A stretch of 64,000 nt of DNA, taken from Clavibacter michiganensis subsp. tessellarius (GTDB lineage: Bacteria; Actinomycetota; Actinomycetes; Actinomycetales; Microbacteriaceae). The stretch lies in assembly GCF_021922985.1 (NCBI RefSeq), contig NZ_CP040788.1, forward strand, positions 62,001 through 126,000. The letters run 5' to 3'. Position numbers and translations under genes: made by a program. Positions 54,199 through 62,939 of this stretch are shown here, piece after piece. How positions within the stretch are numbered: the stretch's first letter is position 1; each line of letters starts with the position of its first letter. The notes beneath the pieces were generated by a model. That model was not told the DNA's origin. It was given only the letters and a program-made list of their open reading frames with translations, and made no database searches.

Positions 54199-54941
54199 GC
54201 GCCCTCGGCCGGGCGATCCGCATGGAGGCCACGAAGGCCCGCACGCTGCGCAGCGTGCAGGCGACCGCGCTCGCCGCGGTGCTGGTCCCTCCCGTCGTCG
54301 CCGTCGTCCAGGCGCTCGCGGCGGATCCCGCGGCCGGCGCCGCGGGCGCGGTCCCGGTGGAGTCCCTCGGCTTCTCCACGGCGGGCCTCGCGCAGCCGCT
54401 CGTGATCCTCGCGGCCGTCCTCCTCACGGGCACCGAGCACGTGGACGGGCAGCTGCGGTCCACCCTGCTGGCGGTCCCGCGACGCGGGGTCGCGCTCGCC
54501 GCGAAGGCCGTCGTCGTCGCGGCGCTCGCCGCCGTGGTGGCGCTCCTCGGGACGAGCGCGGCGGTGCTCCTCGCGCACGCGACGCGCCACGACGACGGCC
54601 TGCCCGCGTCCGGCCTCACCGCGGGGATGGCGGGGAACCTCGTCGGGGTCGTCGTGAACTTCGCGCTCATCGGCCTCCTCGCCGCGTCGGTCACCGTGCT
54701 CACGCGGTCGCTCGTGGTGCCGCTCGTGGTCCTGGTGCCGCTCGTCCTGGGGCTCACGGTCTCGCTCGTCGGGCTCGTGCCGGCGGTGCGCTATCTGCCC
54801 GACCTCGCCGGGGTCCAGCTGCTCACCGCCTACCCCGGGGTGGGGCTGCTGGATCCGCTGCCGGGCGCGCTGGTCATGCTCGCGTGGACGGGGGCGCTGG
54901 GCGCCGCCGCCGCGCTGTCCCTCCTGCGTCGCGACGCCTGA
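54195..54941 (+). CDS. ABC transporter permease 2
   Basis: 248 residues, overlapping permease 1. Six membrane segments and the same N-terminal EATKARTLRS motif as permease 1, indicating a duplicated pair that forms a heterodimeric channel with the shared ATPase. Ends the operon at a 9-bp hairpin (54946-54971). The transported compound is unknown. Confidence 0.85.
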   Translation: MSALGRAIRMEATKARTLRSVQATALAAVLVPPVVAVVQALAADPAAGAAGAVPVESLGFSTAGLAQPLVILAAVLLTGTEHVDGQLRSTLLAVPRRGVALAAKAVVVAALAAVVALLGTSAAVLLAHATRHDDGLPASGLTAGMAGNLVGVVVNFALIGLLAASVTVLTRSLVVPLVVLVPLVLGLTVSLVGLVPAVRYLPDLAGVQLLTAYPGVGLLDPLPGALVMLAWTGALGAAAALSLLRRDA

Positions 54942-54945
54942 GCGT

Positions 54946-54971
54946 CGGGGCCGGCCGTGGCCCCGGCCCCG
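54946..54971 (+). terminator. Terminator of the two-component/ABC operon
   Basis: CGGGGCCGG (54946-54954) pairs with CCGGCCCCG (54963-54971) across an 8-base loop, 4 bases after the stop. Confidence 0.65.
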
Positions 54972-55001
54972 CCGCGTGCGGCCGCCTCGATCCGGCATTC
55001 C

Positions 55002-55036
55002 CGCCCATGGTGGAAAAGCGCTTCGCTCCCTAGGCT
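55002..55036 (+). promoter_or_regulatory. Promoter with 8-base palindromic spacer for the second ABC trio
   Basis: CGCCCATGGTGGAA, then the palindrome AAGCGCTT (55016-55023), CGCTCCC and the -10 TAGGCT (55031-55036), 8 bases before the GTG. Same frame as 50765-50799 but a different palindrome. Confidence 0.6.
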
Positions 55037-55044
55037 GGCTGATC

Positions 55045-55971
55045 GTGCCCACCCCCGTCATCACCGCCGACCGCCTCGTGAAGAAGTACGGCGACCACGT
55101 CGCCGTCGACGGCCTCTCCTTCGAGGTCGCGCCCGGCGAGTCCTTCGGGCTCCTCGGCCCGAACGGCGCCGGCAAGTCCACGACCATGCGCATGATCGGC
55201 GCGGTCTCCTCGCGCACGGGCGGCTCCCTCGACATCCTCGGGCTCGACCCCGACACGCACGGCCCCGAGATCCGCTCGCAGCTGGGCGTCGTGCCGCAGG
55301 CCGACAACCTCGACCTGGAGCTCAAGGCGCGCGACAACCTCATCGTCTACGGCCGCTACTTCGGCCTGCCGCGCAAGCAGGTCGCGGCGCGCGCCGACGA
55401 GCTGCTCGAGTTCGCGCAGCTGAGCGACCGGGCGGGCGCCAAGGTCGACGACCTCTCCGGCGGCATGAAGCGGCGCCTCACGATCGCGCGCGCCCTCATC
55501 AGCGACCCGCGGATCCTGCTGCTCGACGAGCCGACCACGGGCCTCGACCCGCAGGCCCGCCACATCCTCTGGGACCGCCTCTTCCGCCTCAAGGAGCAGG
55601 GCACGACGCTCGTGCTCACCACGCACTACATGGACGAGGCCGAGCAGCTGTGCGACCGGATCGTCGTGGTCGACGAGGGCCGCATCATGGCGGAGGGCTC
55701 GCCCGCGTCCCTCATCCGCGACCACTCCAGCCGCGAGGTGCTCGAGGTGCGCTTCGGCTCCGACCGCAACGAGTCCGCGTCGCGCGAGATCGCCGGGTTC
55801 GGCGACCGCGTGGAGGTGCTGCCCGACCGCGTGCTCGTCTACGCGTCCGACGGCGAGGCCGTGCTCAGCCGGATCCTCGAGCAGGAGCTCAAGCCCATCA
55901 CGACGCTCGTGCGCCGCTCGAGCCTCGAGGACGTCTTCCTCCGCCTCACGGGACGGAGCCTGGTCGAGTGA
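55045..55971 (+). CDS. Daunorubicin/NodI-type ABC transporter ATPase
   Basis: 308 residues from GTG at 55045. Walker A GPNGAGKST, signature LSGGMKRRLTIARAL, Walker B ILLLDEPTTGLDPQ, H-loop TTHYMDEAEQL. About 85 residues past the ATPase core form the C-terminal domain seen in DrrA/NodI proteins. It drives the two ABC-2 permeases encoded next, which overlap it in sequence. Confidence 0.93.
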   Translation: MPTPVITADRLVKKYGDHVAVDGLSFEVAPGESFGLLGPNGAGKSTTMRMIGAVSSRTGGSLDILGLDPDTHGPEIRSQLGVVPQADNLDLELKARDNLIVYGRYFGLPRKQVAARADELLEFAQLSDRAGAKVDDLSGGMKRRLTIARALISDPRILLLDEPTTGLDPQARHILWDRLFRLKEQGTTLVLTTHYMDEAEQLCDRIVVVDEGRIMAEGSPASLIRDHSSREVLEVRFGSDRNESASREIAGFGDRVEVLPDRVLVYASDGEAVLSRILEQELKPITTLVRRSSLEDVFLRLTGRSLVE

Positions 55972-56855
55972 GCGTCGTCGACCGCAGCGCGGCCGCCGGG
56001 GGAGCGGCCGCCGACGGGCCCCGCGACGGCGCCGACGCCCGTGCCCGGGCCCTCGCCGGCGGCATCCGCCCGCGCCGCTTCGGCGGCTGGTACGCCGCCG
56101 AGCACCGCCTCCTCGGGATCCGCGCCTACCTCGGCACCGCGCTCGCCACCGGCATCGCGAGCCCGTACGTGTACCTCTACGCGCTCGGCGTGGGCCTCGC
56201 CACGGTCGTCGACCGCGGTACGGGCGCGAACCAGGCGCTCGGCGTCAGCTTCCTGGTCTTCGTCGCGCCCGCGCTCCTCGCGACGAGCGCCATGACGGTC
56301 GCGAGCGAGGAGTTCAGCTACCCGATCTTCGGCGGCTTCAAGTGGAACCCCGTCTTCCAGGCGATGAACGCGTCGCCGCTGACCCCCGCGCAGATCGTCG
56401 ACGGCCAGGTGATCGGCGTCGCGATCCGCATGGCGCCCACCTGCATCGCCTACTTCGCGTTCATGCTCCTGTTCGGCGCGGTGCCGCTCGGCACGGGCTT
56501 CCTCGCGATCGGCGCCGCCGTGCTCACCGGCATGGCGATCGGCGTGATGCTCATGGCCTACGTCGCGACCCTCACCCAGGACACCGGCCAGATCGCCATG
56601 GTCATGCGCTTCGTGATCACCCCGCTGTCGCTGTTCTCGGGCACGTTCTTCCCGCTCACCCAGTTCCCGATCTGGCTGCAGTGGATCGGCTGGATCTCGC
56701 CGCTCTGGCACGGCACCGAGCTCGGCCGGGTCGCGACCTACGGCATGGAGGAGCCGCTCTGGCTCACCGTCGCGCACGTCGCGTACCTCCTGCTGTGGCT
56801 CGCGGTGGGCTGGGCGCTGTCGCGCCGCGTCGCGACGAGGAGGCTGCGCGCATGA
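55968..56855 (+). CDS. ABC-2 type permease (NodJ/DrrB-like), first of pair
   Basis: 295 residues from a GTG overlapping the ATPase (GTGA). An unfolded 50-residue N-terminus precedes six membrane segments; TLTQDTGQIAMVMRFVITPL followed by SLFSGTFFPL is the conserved DrrB/NodJ stretch. Works with the following permease as a heterodimer. Stop overlaps the next ATG. Confidence 0.88.
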   Translation: MSVVDRSAAAGGAAADGPRDGADARARALAGGIRPRRFGGWYAAEHRLLGIRAYLGTALATGIASPYVYLYALGVGLATVVDRGTGANQALGVSFLVFVAPALLATSAMTVASEEFSYPIFGGFKWNPVFQAMNASPLTPAQIVDGQVIGVAIRMAPTCIAYFAFMLLFGAVPLGTGFLAIGAAVLTGMAIGVMLMAYVATLTQDTGQIAMVMRFVITPLSLFSGTFFPLTQFPIWLQWIGWISPLWHGTELGRVATYGMEEPLWLTVAHVAYLLLWLAVGWALSRRVATRRLRA

Positions 56856-57697
56856 CCGGATCCACGATGCCCGCGAACGCCCCGGCGCCGGCGCCCGCCG
56901 CGCGACGCAGCCGCGGCCCCCGCGCGCTCTACGCCGGCAACGCCCGCTCCGTGCTCTCGCGCGGACTGCTCGCCACCCGCAGCACCAACTGGACCGTCGT
57001 CCTCTCCGGCTTCTTCGAGCCCGTCTTCTACCTGCTCGCGATGGGCATCGGCCTCGGCTCGCTCGTCGGCGACGTGACCACGAGCACCGGCCAGCCCGTG
57101 CCGTACGCCGCGTACATCGCGCCCGCGCTCCTCGCGGTCTCCGCCATGAACGGCGCCGTCTACGACTCCACCTGGAACGTCTTCTTCAAGATGAACCACT
57201 CGAAGCTGTACCAGGGCATGCTCGCGACCTCGCTCGGGCCGCTCGACGTGGCGTTCGGCGAGATCGGCCTGGCGCTGCTCCGCGGCGTCGTCTACTCGTC
57301 CGGCTTCCTGGTCGTGATGCAGGTGCTCGGCCTCAACCTGTCGTGGTGGGCGATCCTCGCGCTGCCGTCCGTGGTGCTCATCGCGCTGGCCTTCGCGAGC
57401 TTCGGCATGGCCGTGACGAGCTACATGAAGACCTTCCAGCAGATGGACTGGATCAACTTCGTCCTGCTGCCCATGTTCCTGTTCTCCGCGACCTTCTACC
57501 CGCTGTCGGTGTACCCGGCGTGGATCCAGGCGGTCATCCAGGCGCTGCCGCTCTGGCACGCGGTGGAGCTCGTGCGCGGCTTCACGACGGGCGCGCTCTC
57601 GATCGCGGTCCTCGGCCACGTGCTCTACTTCGCGGTGATGACGGCCATCGGCCTGGTCTTCACGACGCGGCGGCTGCGGGTCCTCTTCCTCGACTGA
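56852..57697 (+). CDS. ABC-2 type permease (NodJ/DrrB-like), second of pair
   Basis: 281 residues. Six membrane segments with FVLLPMFLFSATFYPLSVYP and LPLWHAVELVRGF, the same conserved pattern as the first permease. The last 38 bases of the gene overlap the tail of the minus-strand MFS gene, and no terminator lies between them. Confidence 0.88.
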   Translation: MTGSTMPANAPAPAPAARRSRGPRALYAGNARSVLSRGLLATRSTNWTVVLSGFFEPVFYLLAMGIGLGSLVGDVTTSTGQPVPYAAYIAPALLAVSAMNGAVYDSTWNVFFKMNHSKLYQGMLATSLGPLDVAFGEIGLALLRGVVYSSGFLVVMQVLGLNLSWWAILALPSVVLIALAFASFGMAVTSYMKTFQQMDWINFVLLPMFLFSATFYPLSVYPAWIQAVIQALPLWHAVELVRGFTTGALSIAVLGHVLYFAVMTAIGLVFTTRRLRVLFLD

Positions 57698-58971
57698 TGC
57701 CGCCCGCGACGAGCGCGAGCCCGGCGGCGCCCATGACCGCGGCCGCCGTCGCGACCGCCACCGGGTAGGCGCCGGTCTGCGCGTCGGCGGGCAGGAGCGC
57801 GAGCACCTGGGCCGTCACGATCGTCGCCAGGAGCGACGACGCCGCGAGCACCGGGGTCGTGAGCGACGAGACCCGTCCCATGGCACCGACTGGCGCCTCC
57901 GCCTGCAGGATCGGCCCCTGCGCGACCAGGAAGACCGCGAAGACGAGCCCGGCGACGCCCATCAGGATCGCCGCGGGCAGGAACGCGCGCGCGGTCGAGT
58001 AGGCGGCGTAGGTGAGCCCGAGCGCCACGAGCGCGGCCGGCAGCGCGCGCTCGGGGCGGATGCGGGCGACGAGCGCCGGCGCCGTGACGGATCCGACCAG
58101 GCCGCCGACCGCGAACATCGCCGTGACGACGCCGTACTCCGCCGCCGTCAGGCCCATCGTGGTGAGCGCGAGGAGGGCGAGCGTCGCGTTGTTGACGCCC
58201 AGGGTCACGCCGTACGCGGCGAGGCCGGCCACGAGGACCCGGAGGCGCGGCGACGAGCGCACGATGCGGACCCCGGCGGCGAGCTCGGCGCGGAACCGGG
58301 CGCCCGCGGAGGCGACCGCGGCGTGCGCGTCGGCCGGCGTCACCCCGCGCTCGCGCACCGCGAGCACGAGCGCCGCCGACGCGAGGAACGACGCCGCGTC
58401 CAGCACGAGCGCGGGATGCGGTCCGAGCACCGCGTAGACGGCCGGGCCGGTGAGACCCGAGAGGATCCCGACGCCCGTGCTCGCGAGCAGCGAGCGCCCC
58501 GCGGCGGCCGCGCGGCGATCCGCGGGGACGACCACCTGCACGAGCGCGGCGCGCGCCGGGTCGAACAGCTGCGAGGCGCAGCCGATGAGGAGCTGCGTGC
58601 CGATCACGGCGCCGATCACGACGGGCGACGGCGCGCTCGCGGCGATCACGAGGAGCGGCAGGAGCAGGGCCGGCGCGAGCGAGGTCGGCCGCGACCATCA
58701 CGCGGCGGGCCGGCCACCGGTCGACGAGCACGCCCGCGAACGGCAGGAGCACCAGGCGCGGGACGCTCGTCGCCGCGACGACCGCGCCGATGTACAGCGG
58801 CAGGGCCGGGTCGCCCGGCGCGAGGCCCGTGGCGAGCCACACCGTGACGGTCGCCGCGAGCACGTACTCGCCGAAGGACGACAGCGCCTGCGCGACCCAG
58901 ATGAGCGCGAACGAGCGGGAGATGAGCAGGGGACGGCGGGGGCCGGGCGCGCGCGGGTCGGCGTCGGGCAC
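57660..58971 (-). pseudogene. MFS transporter broken by a single-base frameshift
   Basis: The GTG at 58971 (minus), with GGAGG 6 bases before, opens an MFS N-terminus (LLISRSFALIWVAQALSSFG, then FAGVLVDRWPARRVMVAADLA). The frame is lost between about 58660 and 58690, for example by an extra base in GGG 58667-58669, and the remaining 9-10 membrane segments continue in the adjacent frame to a stop at 57660. Removing one base gives 437 codons including stop, the normal MFS length. It could be a true pseudogene, a phase-variable gene or a sequencing error. It resembles drug-efflux MFS proteins of the MdfA/EntS-like group. Confidence 0.8.
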
Positions 58972-59056
58972 GGGCGGCCTCCGATCGGTCGTCTCCTCCC
59001 CACGGTAGCGGCAGGCGGACGGGCGCCCGGGCGGTGCCGGGGCGGCGGATCCGCTC

Positions 59057-59062
59057 GGTACC
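59057..59062 (+). promoter_or_regulatory. -10 box of the sugar kinase gene
   Basis: TACCCT, with a leader of about 50 bases that ends in GGGGGAGG. Confidence 0.45.
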
Positions 59063-59119
59063 CTGGCGGGGAGCGCCACCCGGGCGCGGCCGGCCGCGCG
59101 CCGGGGGAGGCAGGTGCCC

Positions 59120-59944
59120 ATGGGCCGCGTCGTGGTGCTCGGATCGCTCAACGTCGACCAGGTGGTGCGCGTGCCGCGGCACCCGCAGCCGGGGGAGACG
59201 CTCATCGGGTCCGACCCCGAGCGGCTCTGGGGCGGCAAGGGCGCGAACCAGGCGGTCGCCGCGGCCGACGCCGGCGGCGAGGTCGCGATGGTCGGGGCCG
59301 TGGGCGACGACGCCGACGGATCCGCCTATCGCGCGCGCCTGGCGGACCGCGGCATCGACGTGTCCGGCCTCGTCACGGTGGACGACGCCACGACGGGCCT
59401 CGCGATCATCGCGGTGGACGACGACGGCGAGAACACCATCATCGTCGCGCCCGGCGCCAACGCGCGCGTGGAGGGCGCCCACCTGGATCCGCTCGACGCG
59501 CTCGCCGCGGGCGACGTCCTGCTCGCCTCGCTCGAGCTGCCCCTCGACACGGTCGCCGCGGGCGTCCGCCGCGCGCACGCCGCCGGCGCCCGCGTCGTGC
59601 TCAACCTCGCGCCCTTCGCGGCGCTGCCGGACGACGTGCTCGCGCTCGCGGATCCCGTGGTCGTCAACGAGCACGAGGCCGGGCTGCTCCGCGAGTCGGG
59701 CACGCGCGCGCCCGCGTCGCTGCTCGTCACTCTCGGCGCCGAGGGCGCGATGTGGGGCGACGTCGAGGTGCCCGCGTCGCGGGTCTCCCGCGTCGTCGAC
59801 ACCACGGGTGCGGGCGACGCGTTCTGCGGCGCGCTCGCCTCGGCGCTCGCCGCGGGGGCCGACCGCGAGGGCGCCCTGGTCGTCGCGGCCGACGCGGCCG
59901 CGGTCGTCGTGCAGCGGCAGGGCGCGCAGCCGGCGGACGACTGA
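59120..59944 (+). CDS. rbsK: PfkB-family sugar kinase, probably ribokinase
   Basis: 274 residues; ATG at 59120 preferred over a GTG two codons upstream. N-terminal GSLNVDQVVRV, substrate motif GGKGANQAVAAA and the C-terminal catalytic DTTGAGDAFCGAL of PfkB kinases, with the ribokinase-like NLAPFAALPDDVLALAD region. It phosphorylates ribose or a similar sugar. No rbs transporter is adjacent, so the substrate is a family-level guess. It is slightly short for ribokinase (about 300). Confidence 0.85.
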   Translation: MGRVVVLGSLNVDQVVRVPRHPQPGETLIGSDPERLWGGKGANQAVAAADAGGEVAMVGAVGDDADGSAYRARLADRGIDVSGLVTVDDATTGLAIIAVDDDGENTIIVAPGANARVEGAHLDPLDALAAGDVLLASLELPLDTVAAGVRRAHAAGARVVLNLAPFAALPDDVLALADPVVVNEHEAGLLRESGTRAPASLLVTLGAEGAMWGDVEVPASRVSRVVDTTGAGDAFCGALASALAAGADREGALVVAADAAAVVVQRQGAQPADD

Positions 59945-59966
59945 TCCGCGCAGGCCCGGCGCCGGG

Positions 59967-60485
59967 TCAGCTCGCGCGCCGCTCCCGCCGCGCGCCCCGC
60001 AGCTCGGACGACCGGTCGCGGGACAGCGGGTACGCCCGGTCCAGGCGCGGACCCACGACGACCCGCAGCAGGAACCGCGAGAGCAGCGCGCCGCCGGCCC
60101 AGTACGCCCCGATGAGGAGCGCCCCGGCGCCGGGCAGCACGTCCGTGGCGATGCCGGCCACCACGAGCAGGGTCCAGATGACCCCGACGCCGGTGTAGAG
60201 GGACCGGAAGCCGTCGACCGCCTGGTCGCGCCTCTCCTGCTGCCGCTCCGCGCGGTCATCGAGAGCGGACACCGTCCGGCTGAACTCGCCCGCGCCGACG
60301 GCGCCGAAGAGGTCCCGCACGGGCACCTCCAGCGCCTTCGCGACGAGCGACAGCGTCTCGAGGCTCGCGTCGTTCCCCGCCTCCAGTCGCTGCACCGTGC
60401 GCACCGTGATACCGCTCGCCTCGGCCAGCCTGTCCTGCGTCCAACCCCGCTCGCGGCGGAGGTCCGCCACCCGTGTCTCGTTCAT
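59967..60485 (-). CDS. XRE-family regulator with two membrane spans
   Basis: 172 residues, ATG at 60485 (minus). N-terminal helix-turn-helix (LRRERGWTQDRLAEASGITV, then RTVQRLEAGNDASLETL). The C-terminal half has two membrane segments (VIWTLLVVAGIATDVLPGAG and LIGAYWAGGALLSRFLL). Such HTH-2TM proteins are probably membrane-tethered repressors. It diverges from the sugar ABC operon and could act on the palindrome at 60655, but that is inference. Confidence 0.85.
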   Translation of the reverse strand: MNETRVADLRRERGWTQDRLAEASGITVRTVQRLEAGNDASLETLSLVAKALEVPVRDLFGAVGAGEFSRTVSALDDRAERQQERRDQAVDGFRSLYTGVGVIWTLLVVAGIATDVLPGAGALLIGAYWAGGALLSRFLLRVVVGPRLDRAYPLSRDRSSELRGARRERRAS

Positions 60486-60609
60486 GCGCCCAGCCTGGCG
60501 GCCGGATGCGCCGCGCACCACGACGCGGACCCGACAGGTGCCCGACACCCGGCCGACAGCGGGCCGACACCCTCGCGGACGCGCGGCTCGCGGGAGCGCG
60601 CTCCCGCGC

Positions 60610-60639
60610 TTGCCCCCTGCACGGGGTCCATGAGATAGT
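60610..60639 (+). promoter_or_regulatory. Probable promoter of the sugar ABC operon
   Basis: -35 TTGCCC (60610-60615) and -10 GATAGT (60634-60639) with an 18-base spacer. The transcript would start near 60646, just before the palindrome. Confidence 0.4.
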
Positions 60640-60654
60640 CGTCGCGCTGCGCTT

Positions 60655-60668
60655 CTTATGCGCATAAG
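60655..60668 (+). promoter_or_regulatory. Palindromic operator of the sugar ABC operon
   Basis: CTTATGCGCATAAG is a perfect 14-base palindrome between the promoter and the first gene, far more A/T-rich than its surroundings. The position fits a repressor of the transport operon. Confidence 0.6.
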
Positions 60669-60714
60669 TAGATCACCGGCTCGCGACGCGGGCGCTTCGT
60701 TCAAGGAGGAACAC

Positions 60715-61983
60715 GTGAAGACATCCATGCGTCTCGGCGCGGTCGCGACCGTGCTGGCGGCCACCGTCGCGCTGACCGGCTGCGGCCGCTCGTCCGACGA
60801 GGGCGCCGGCGCCGCGGCCGCGACGACCCTCGGCTCCGCACCCGCCACCGGCAAGGTCACGATGTGGGCGATGGGCGCCGAGGGCGAGGCCCTGCCCGCG
60901 TTCCTCAAGACGTTCGAGGACGCCAACCCGGGCGTCGAGGTCGACGTCACGGCCATCCCGTGGGACGCGGCGCACAACAAGATCCAGACCGCCATCGCGG
61001 GCGGCACGACGCCCGACATCGCGATGATGGGCACCACCTGGATGGCCGACTTCGCCGACGCCCTCACCACCGTGCCCACCGACGTCGACGCGAGCGGCGC
61101 CTTCCCCGGCTCCCTCGCCACGAACTCCGTGAAGGACCGCGCCGCCGGCATCCCCTGGTACGTCGACACCCGCGTGCTCTACTACCGCACCGACCTCGCG
61201 GCCAAGGCCGGCTGGACGACGGCGCCCACCACCTGGGACGAGCTGAAGCAGATGGCGTCCGACATGCAGACGAAGGCGGGCGCCGCGCACGGCATCCGCC
61301 TCCCCGCCGGCAACGACGCCTTCCAGGGCACGCTCTGGATGCCGTGGTCGAACGGCGCCGAGGTCGCCGACGGAGCGAAGTGGACGCTCGACACCCCGGA
61401 GATGCGGGAGGCCTACGAGTACTACGGCAGCTTCTTCGCCGACGGCATCGCGGACCCCGACGTCGACGTCTCCTCCGGCGCGCAGGAGTCGTCGTTCGTC
61501 GACGGATCCACGCCCATGCTCATCGAGGGCCCCTTCGAGATCGGCCAGCTCAAGGCCGTGGGCGGCGAGGGCTTCGCCTCGAAGTTCACCACCGCGGTGC
61601 TCCCGGCGAAGGAGACCTCCGCGTCGTTCAGCGGCGGCGCCAACCTCGTCGTCTTCGACCAGGCGAAGAACCAGGACGCCGCGTGGAAGCTCGCCCGCTG
61701 GCTCGGCCAGCCGGACACGCAGGCGGCCTGGTACGCCGCGACCGGCGACCTGCCCGCGCAGCAGTCCGCGTGGCAGGATCCGGCGCTGCAGGGCGACCCG
61801 ACCCTCGCCGCGTTCGGCGAGCAGCTGAAGACGGCCAAGTCGGTGCCCGTGAGCACCAACTGGGTCAAGGTCGGGTCGGCCGCCGACTCGGCGCTCGAGC
61901 GGATCCGCCGCGGCACCGCCAGCGTGCCCGACGCGCTCGCGAAGCTGCAGTCCGACGCCGACTCCATCGGCTCGGCGGAGTAG
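60715..61983 (+). CDS. Sugar ABC transporter substrate-binding lipoprotein (CUT1)
   Basis: 422 residues from a GTG behind AAGGAGGA. The signal peptide MKTSMRLGAVATVLAATVAL ends in a lipobox (LTGC). Family 1 extracellular binding fold: TPDIAMMGTTWMADFAD, GIPWYVDTRVLYYRTDL (the conserved stretch before the second lobe) and GGANLVVFDQAKNQDAAWKLARWL. Sugar specificity cannot be read from sequence, but the downstream GH3 gene suggests a glucoside or xyloside. First gene of an operon with two permeases and the GH3 enzyme. Confidence 0.93.
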   Translation: MKTSMRLGAVATVLAATVALTGCGRSSDEGAGAAAATTLGSAPATGKVTMWAMGAEGEALPAFLKTFEDANPGVEVDVTAIPWDAAHNKIQTAIAGGTTPDIAMMGTTWMADFADALTTVPTDVDASGAFPGSLATNSVKDRAAGIPWYVDTRVLYYRTDLAAKAGWTTAPTTWDELKQMASDMQTKAGAAHGIRLPAGNDAFQGTLWMPWSNGAEVADGAKWTLDTPEMREAYEYYGSFFADGIADPDVDVSSGAQESSFVDGSTPMLIEGPFEIGQLKAVGGEGFASKFTTAVLPAKETSASFSGGANLVVFDQAKNQDAAWKLARWLGQPDTQAAWYAATGDLPAQQSAWQDPALQGDPTLAAFGEQLKTAKSVPVSTNWVKVGSAADSALERIRRGTASVPDALAKLQSDADSIGSAE

Positions 61984-61986
61984 CCG

Positions 61987-62928
61987 TTGGCCGTCACCGC
62001 TCCCCGGGCGGCCGGGACCCGTCCCGGCCGCACCCGGTCCCCGCTCGTCGCCCGGCAGCGTCGCCGCCAGGCGCTCATCGCCTGGGGCTTCTGCCTCCCG
62101 TTCGTCGCCGTGTTCGCGGTCTTCATGCTCGTGCCGCTCGTGAGCTCGTTCGCGATGTCGTTCACCGACTTCCGCGCGACCGACATCCGCTCGCCGTTCG
62201 CGGTCGACTTCACGGGCCTCGACCAGTACGCGAAGCTCTTCGCGGACGCCACGTTCCTCCGGTCCATCGGGGTCACGGCCTTCTTCGTGGTCGTCGGCAT
62301 CCCGGTGACGATGGTGATCGCCCTCGCGCTGGCCCTCGCGCTCAACTCGGGTCGCGGCCGCATCGTCTCGTTCTTCCGCGTGGGGTTCTACGCGCCCGTC
62401 GTGACGAGCATCGTCGCGGTCTCGGTCGTGTGGCGCTACATCCTGCTGCCGGACGGGCTGCTCAACACGGCGCTCGCGGGCATCGGGATCACCGGCCCCA
62501 ACTGGCTGAGCGACACCACGTGGGCGCTGCCCTCGCTCGTCGTCATGGCGGTGTGGCGCAACGTCGGCACCCTGATGATCATCTTCCTGGCGGGCCTCCA
62601 GGCCGTGCCCGAGGAGGTGCAGGAGGCGGCCGTCATGGACGGCGCGAGCCCCTGGCGGCGTCTGATCTCCGTCACGCTGCCGCTGCTGCGCCCGACGCTG
62701 CTGCTCGGATCCGTGCTCATCTCGGTCGGCTTCCTGCAGTTCTTCGAGGAGGCGTTCGTGATGACGCGCGGCGGCCCCCTCGACTCCACGCTGTCCGTCG
62801 CGTACTACACGTACCGGCAGTTCGGCTTCGGCGAGTACGGCCTCGCCTCCGCGGCGAGCTACGTCCTCTTCCTCGCCATCGCCCTGCTCAGCCTGCTGCA
62901 GTTCCGGCTGCTGCGGTCGAAGGACTGA
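61987..62928 (+). CDS. Sugar ABC transporter permease 1 (MalF-like)
   Basis: 313 residues from a TTG at 61987, with GGAG 7 bases before; the gap to the binding protein is 3 bases. Six membrane segments and the EAA loop EEVQEAAVMDGASPWRRLISVTLPLLRP region that contacts the ATPase. No ATPase gene is in the operon, so a shared MsiK-like ATPase is likely used, as is common for CUT1 systems of actinobacteria. Confidence 0.93.
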   Translation: MAVTAPRAAGTRPGRTRSPLVARQRRRQALIAWGFCLPFVAVFAVFMLVPLVSSFAMSFTDFRATDIRSPFAVDFTGLDQYAKLFADATFLRSIGVTAFFVVVGIPVTMVIALALALALNSGRGRIVSFFRVGFYAPVVTSIVAVSVVWRYILLPDGLLNTALAGIGITGPNWLSDTTWALPSLVVMAVWRNVGTLMIIFLAGLQAVPEEVQEAAVMDGASPWRRLISVTLPLLRPTLLLGSVLISVGFLQFFEEAFVMTRGGPLDSTLSVAYYTYRQFGFGEYGLASAASYVLFLAIALLSLLQFRLLRSKD

Positions 62929-62939
62929 AAGGCCCGCGC

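Noticed and set aside
57625..59238. Minus frame of 537 codons as a complete protein
   Set aside because: Only its middle part is the MFS N-terminus; before it is leader, and after about 58670 it becomes Arg/Ala shadow sequence while the true continuation is in the next frame.
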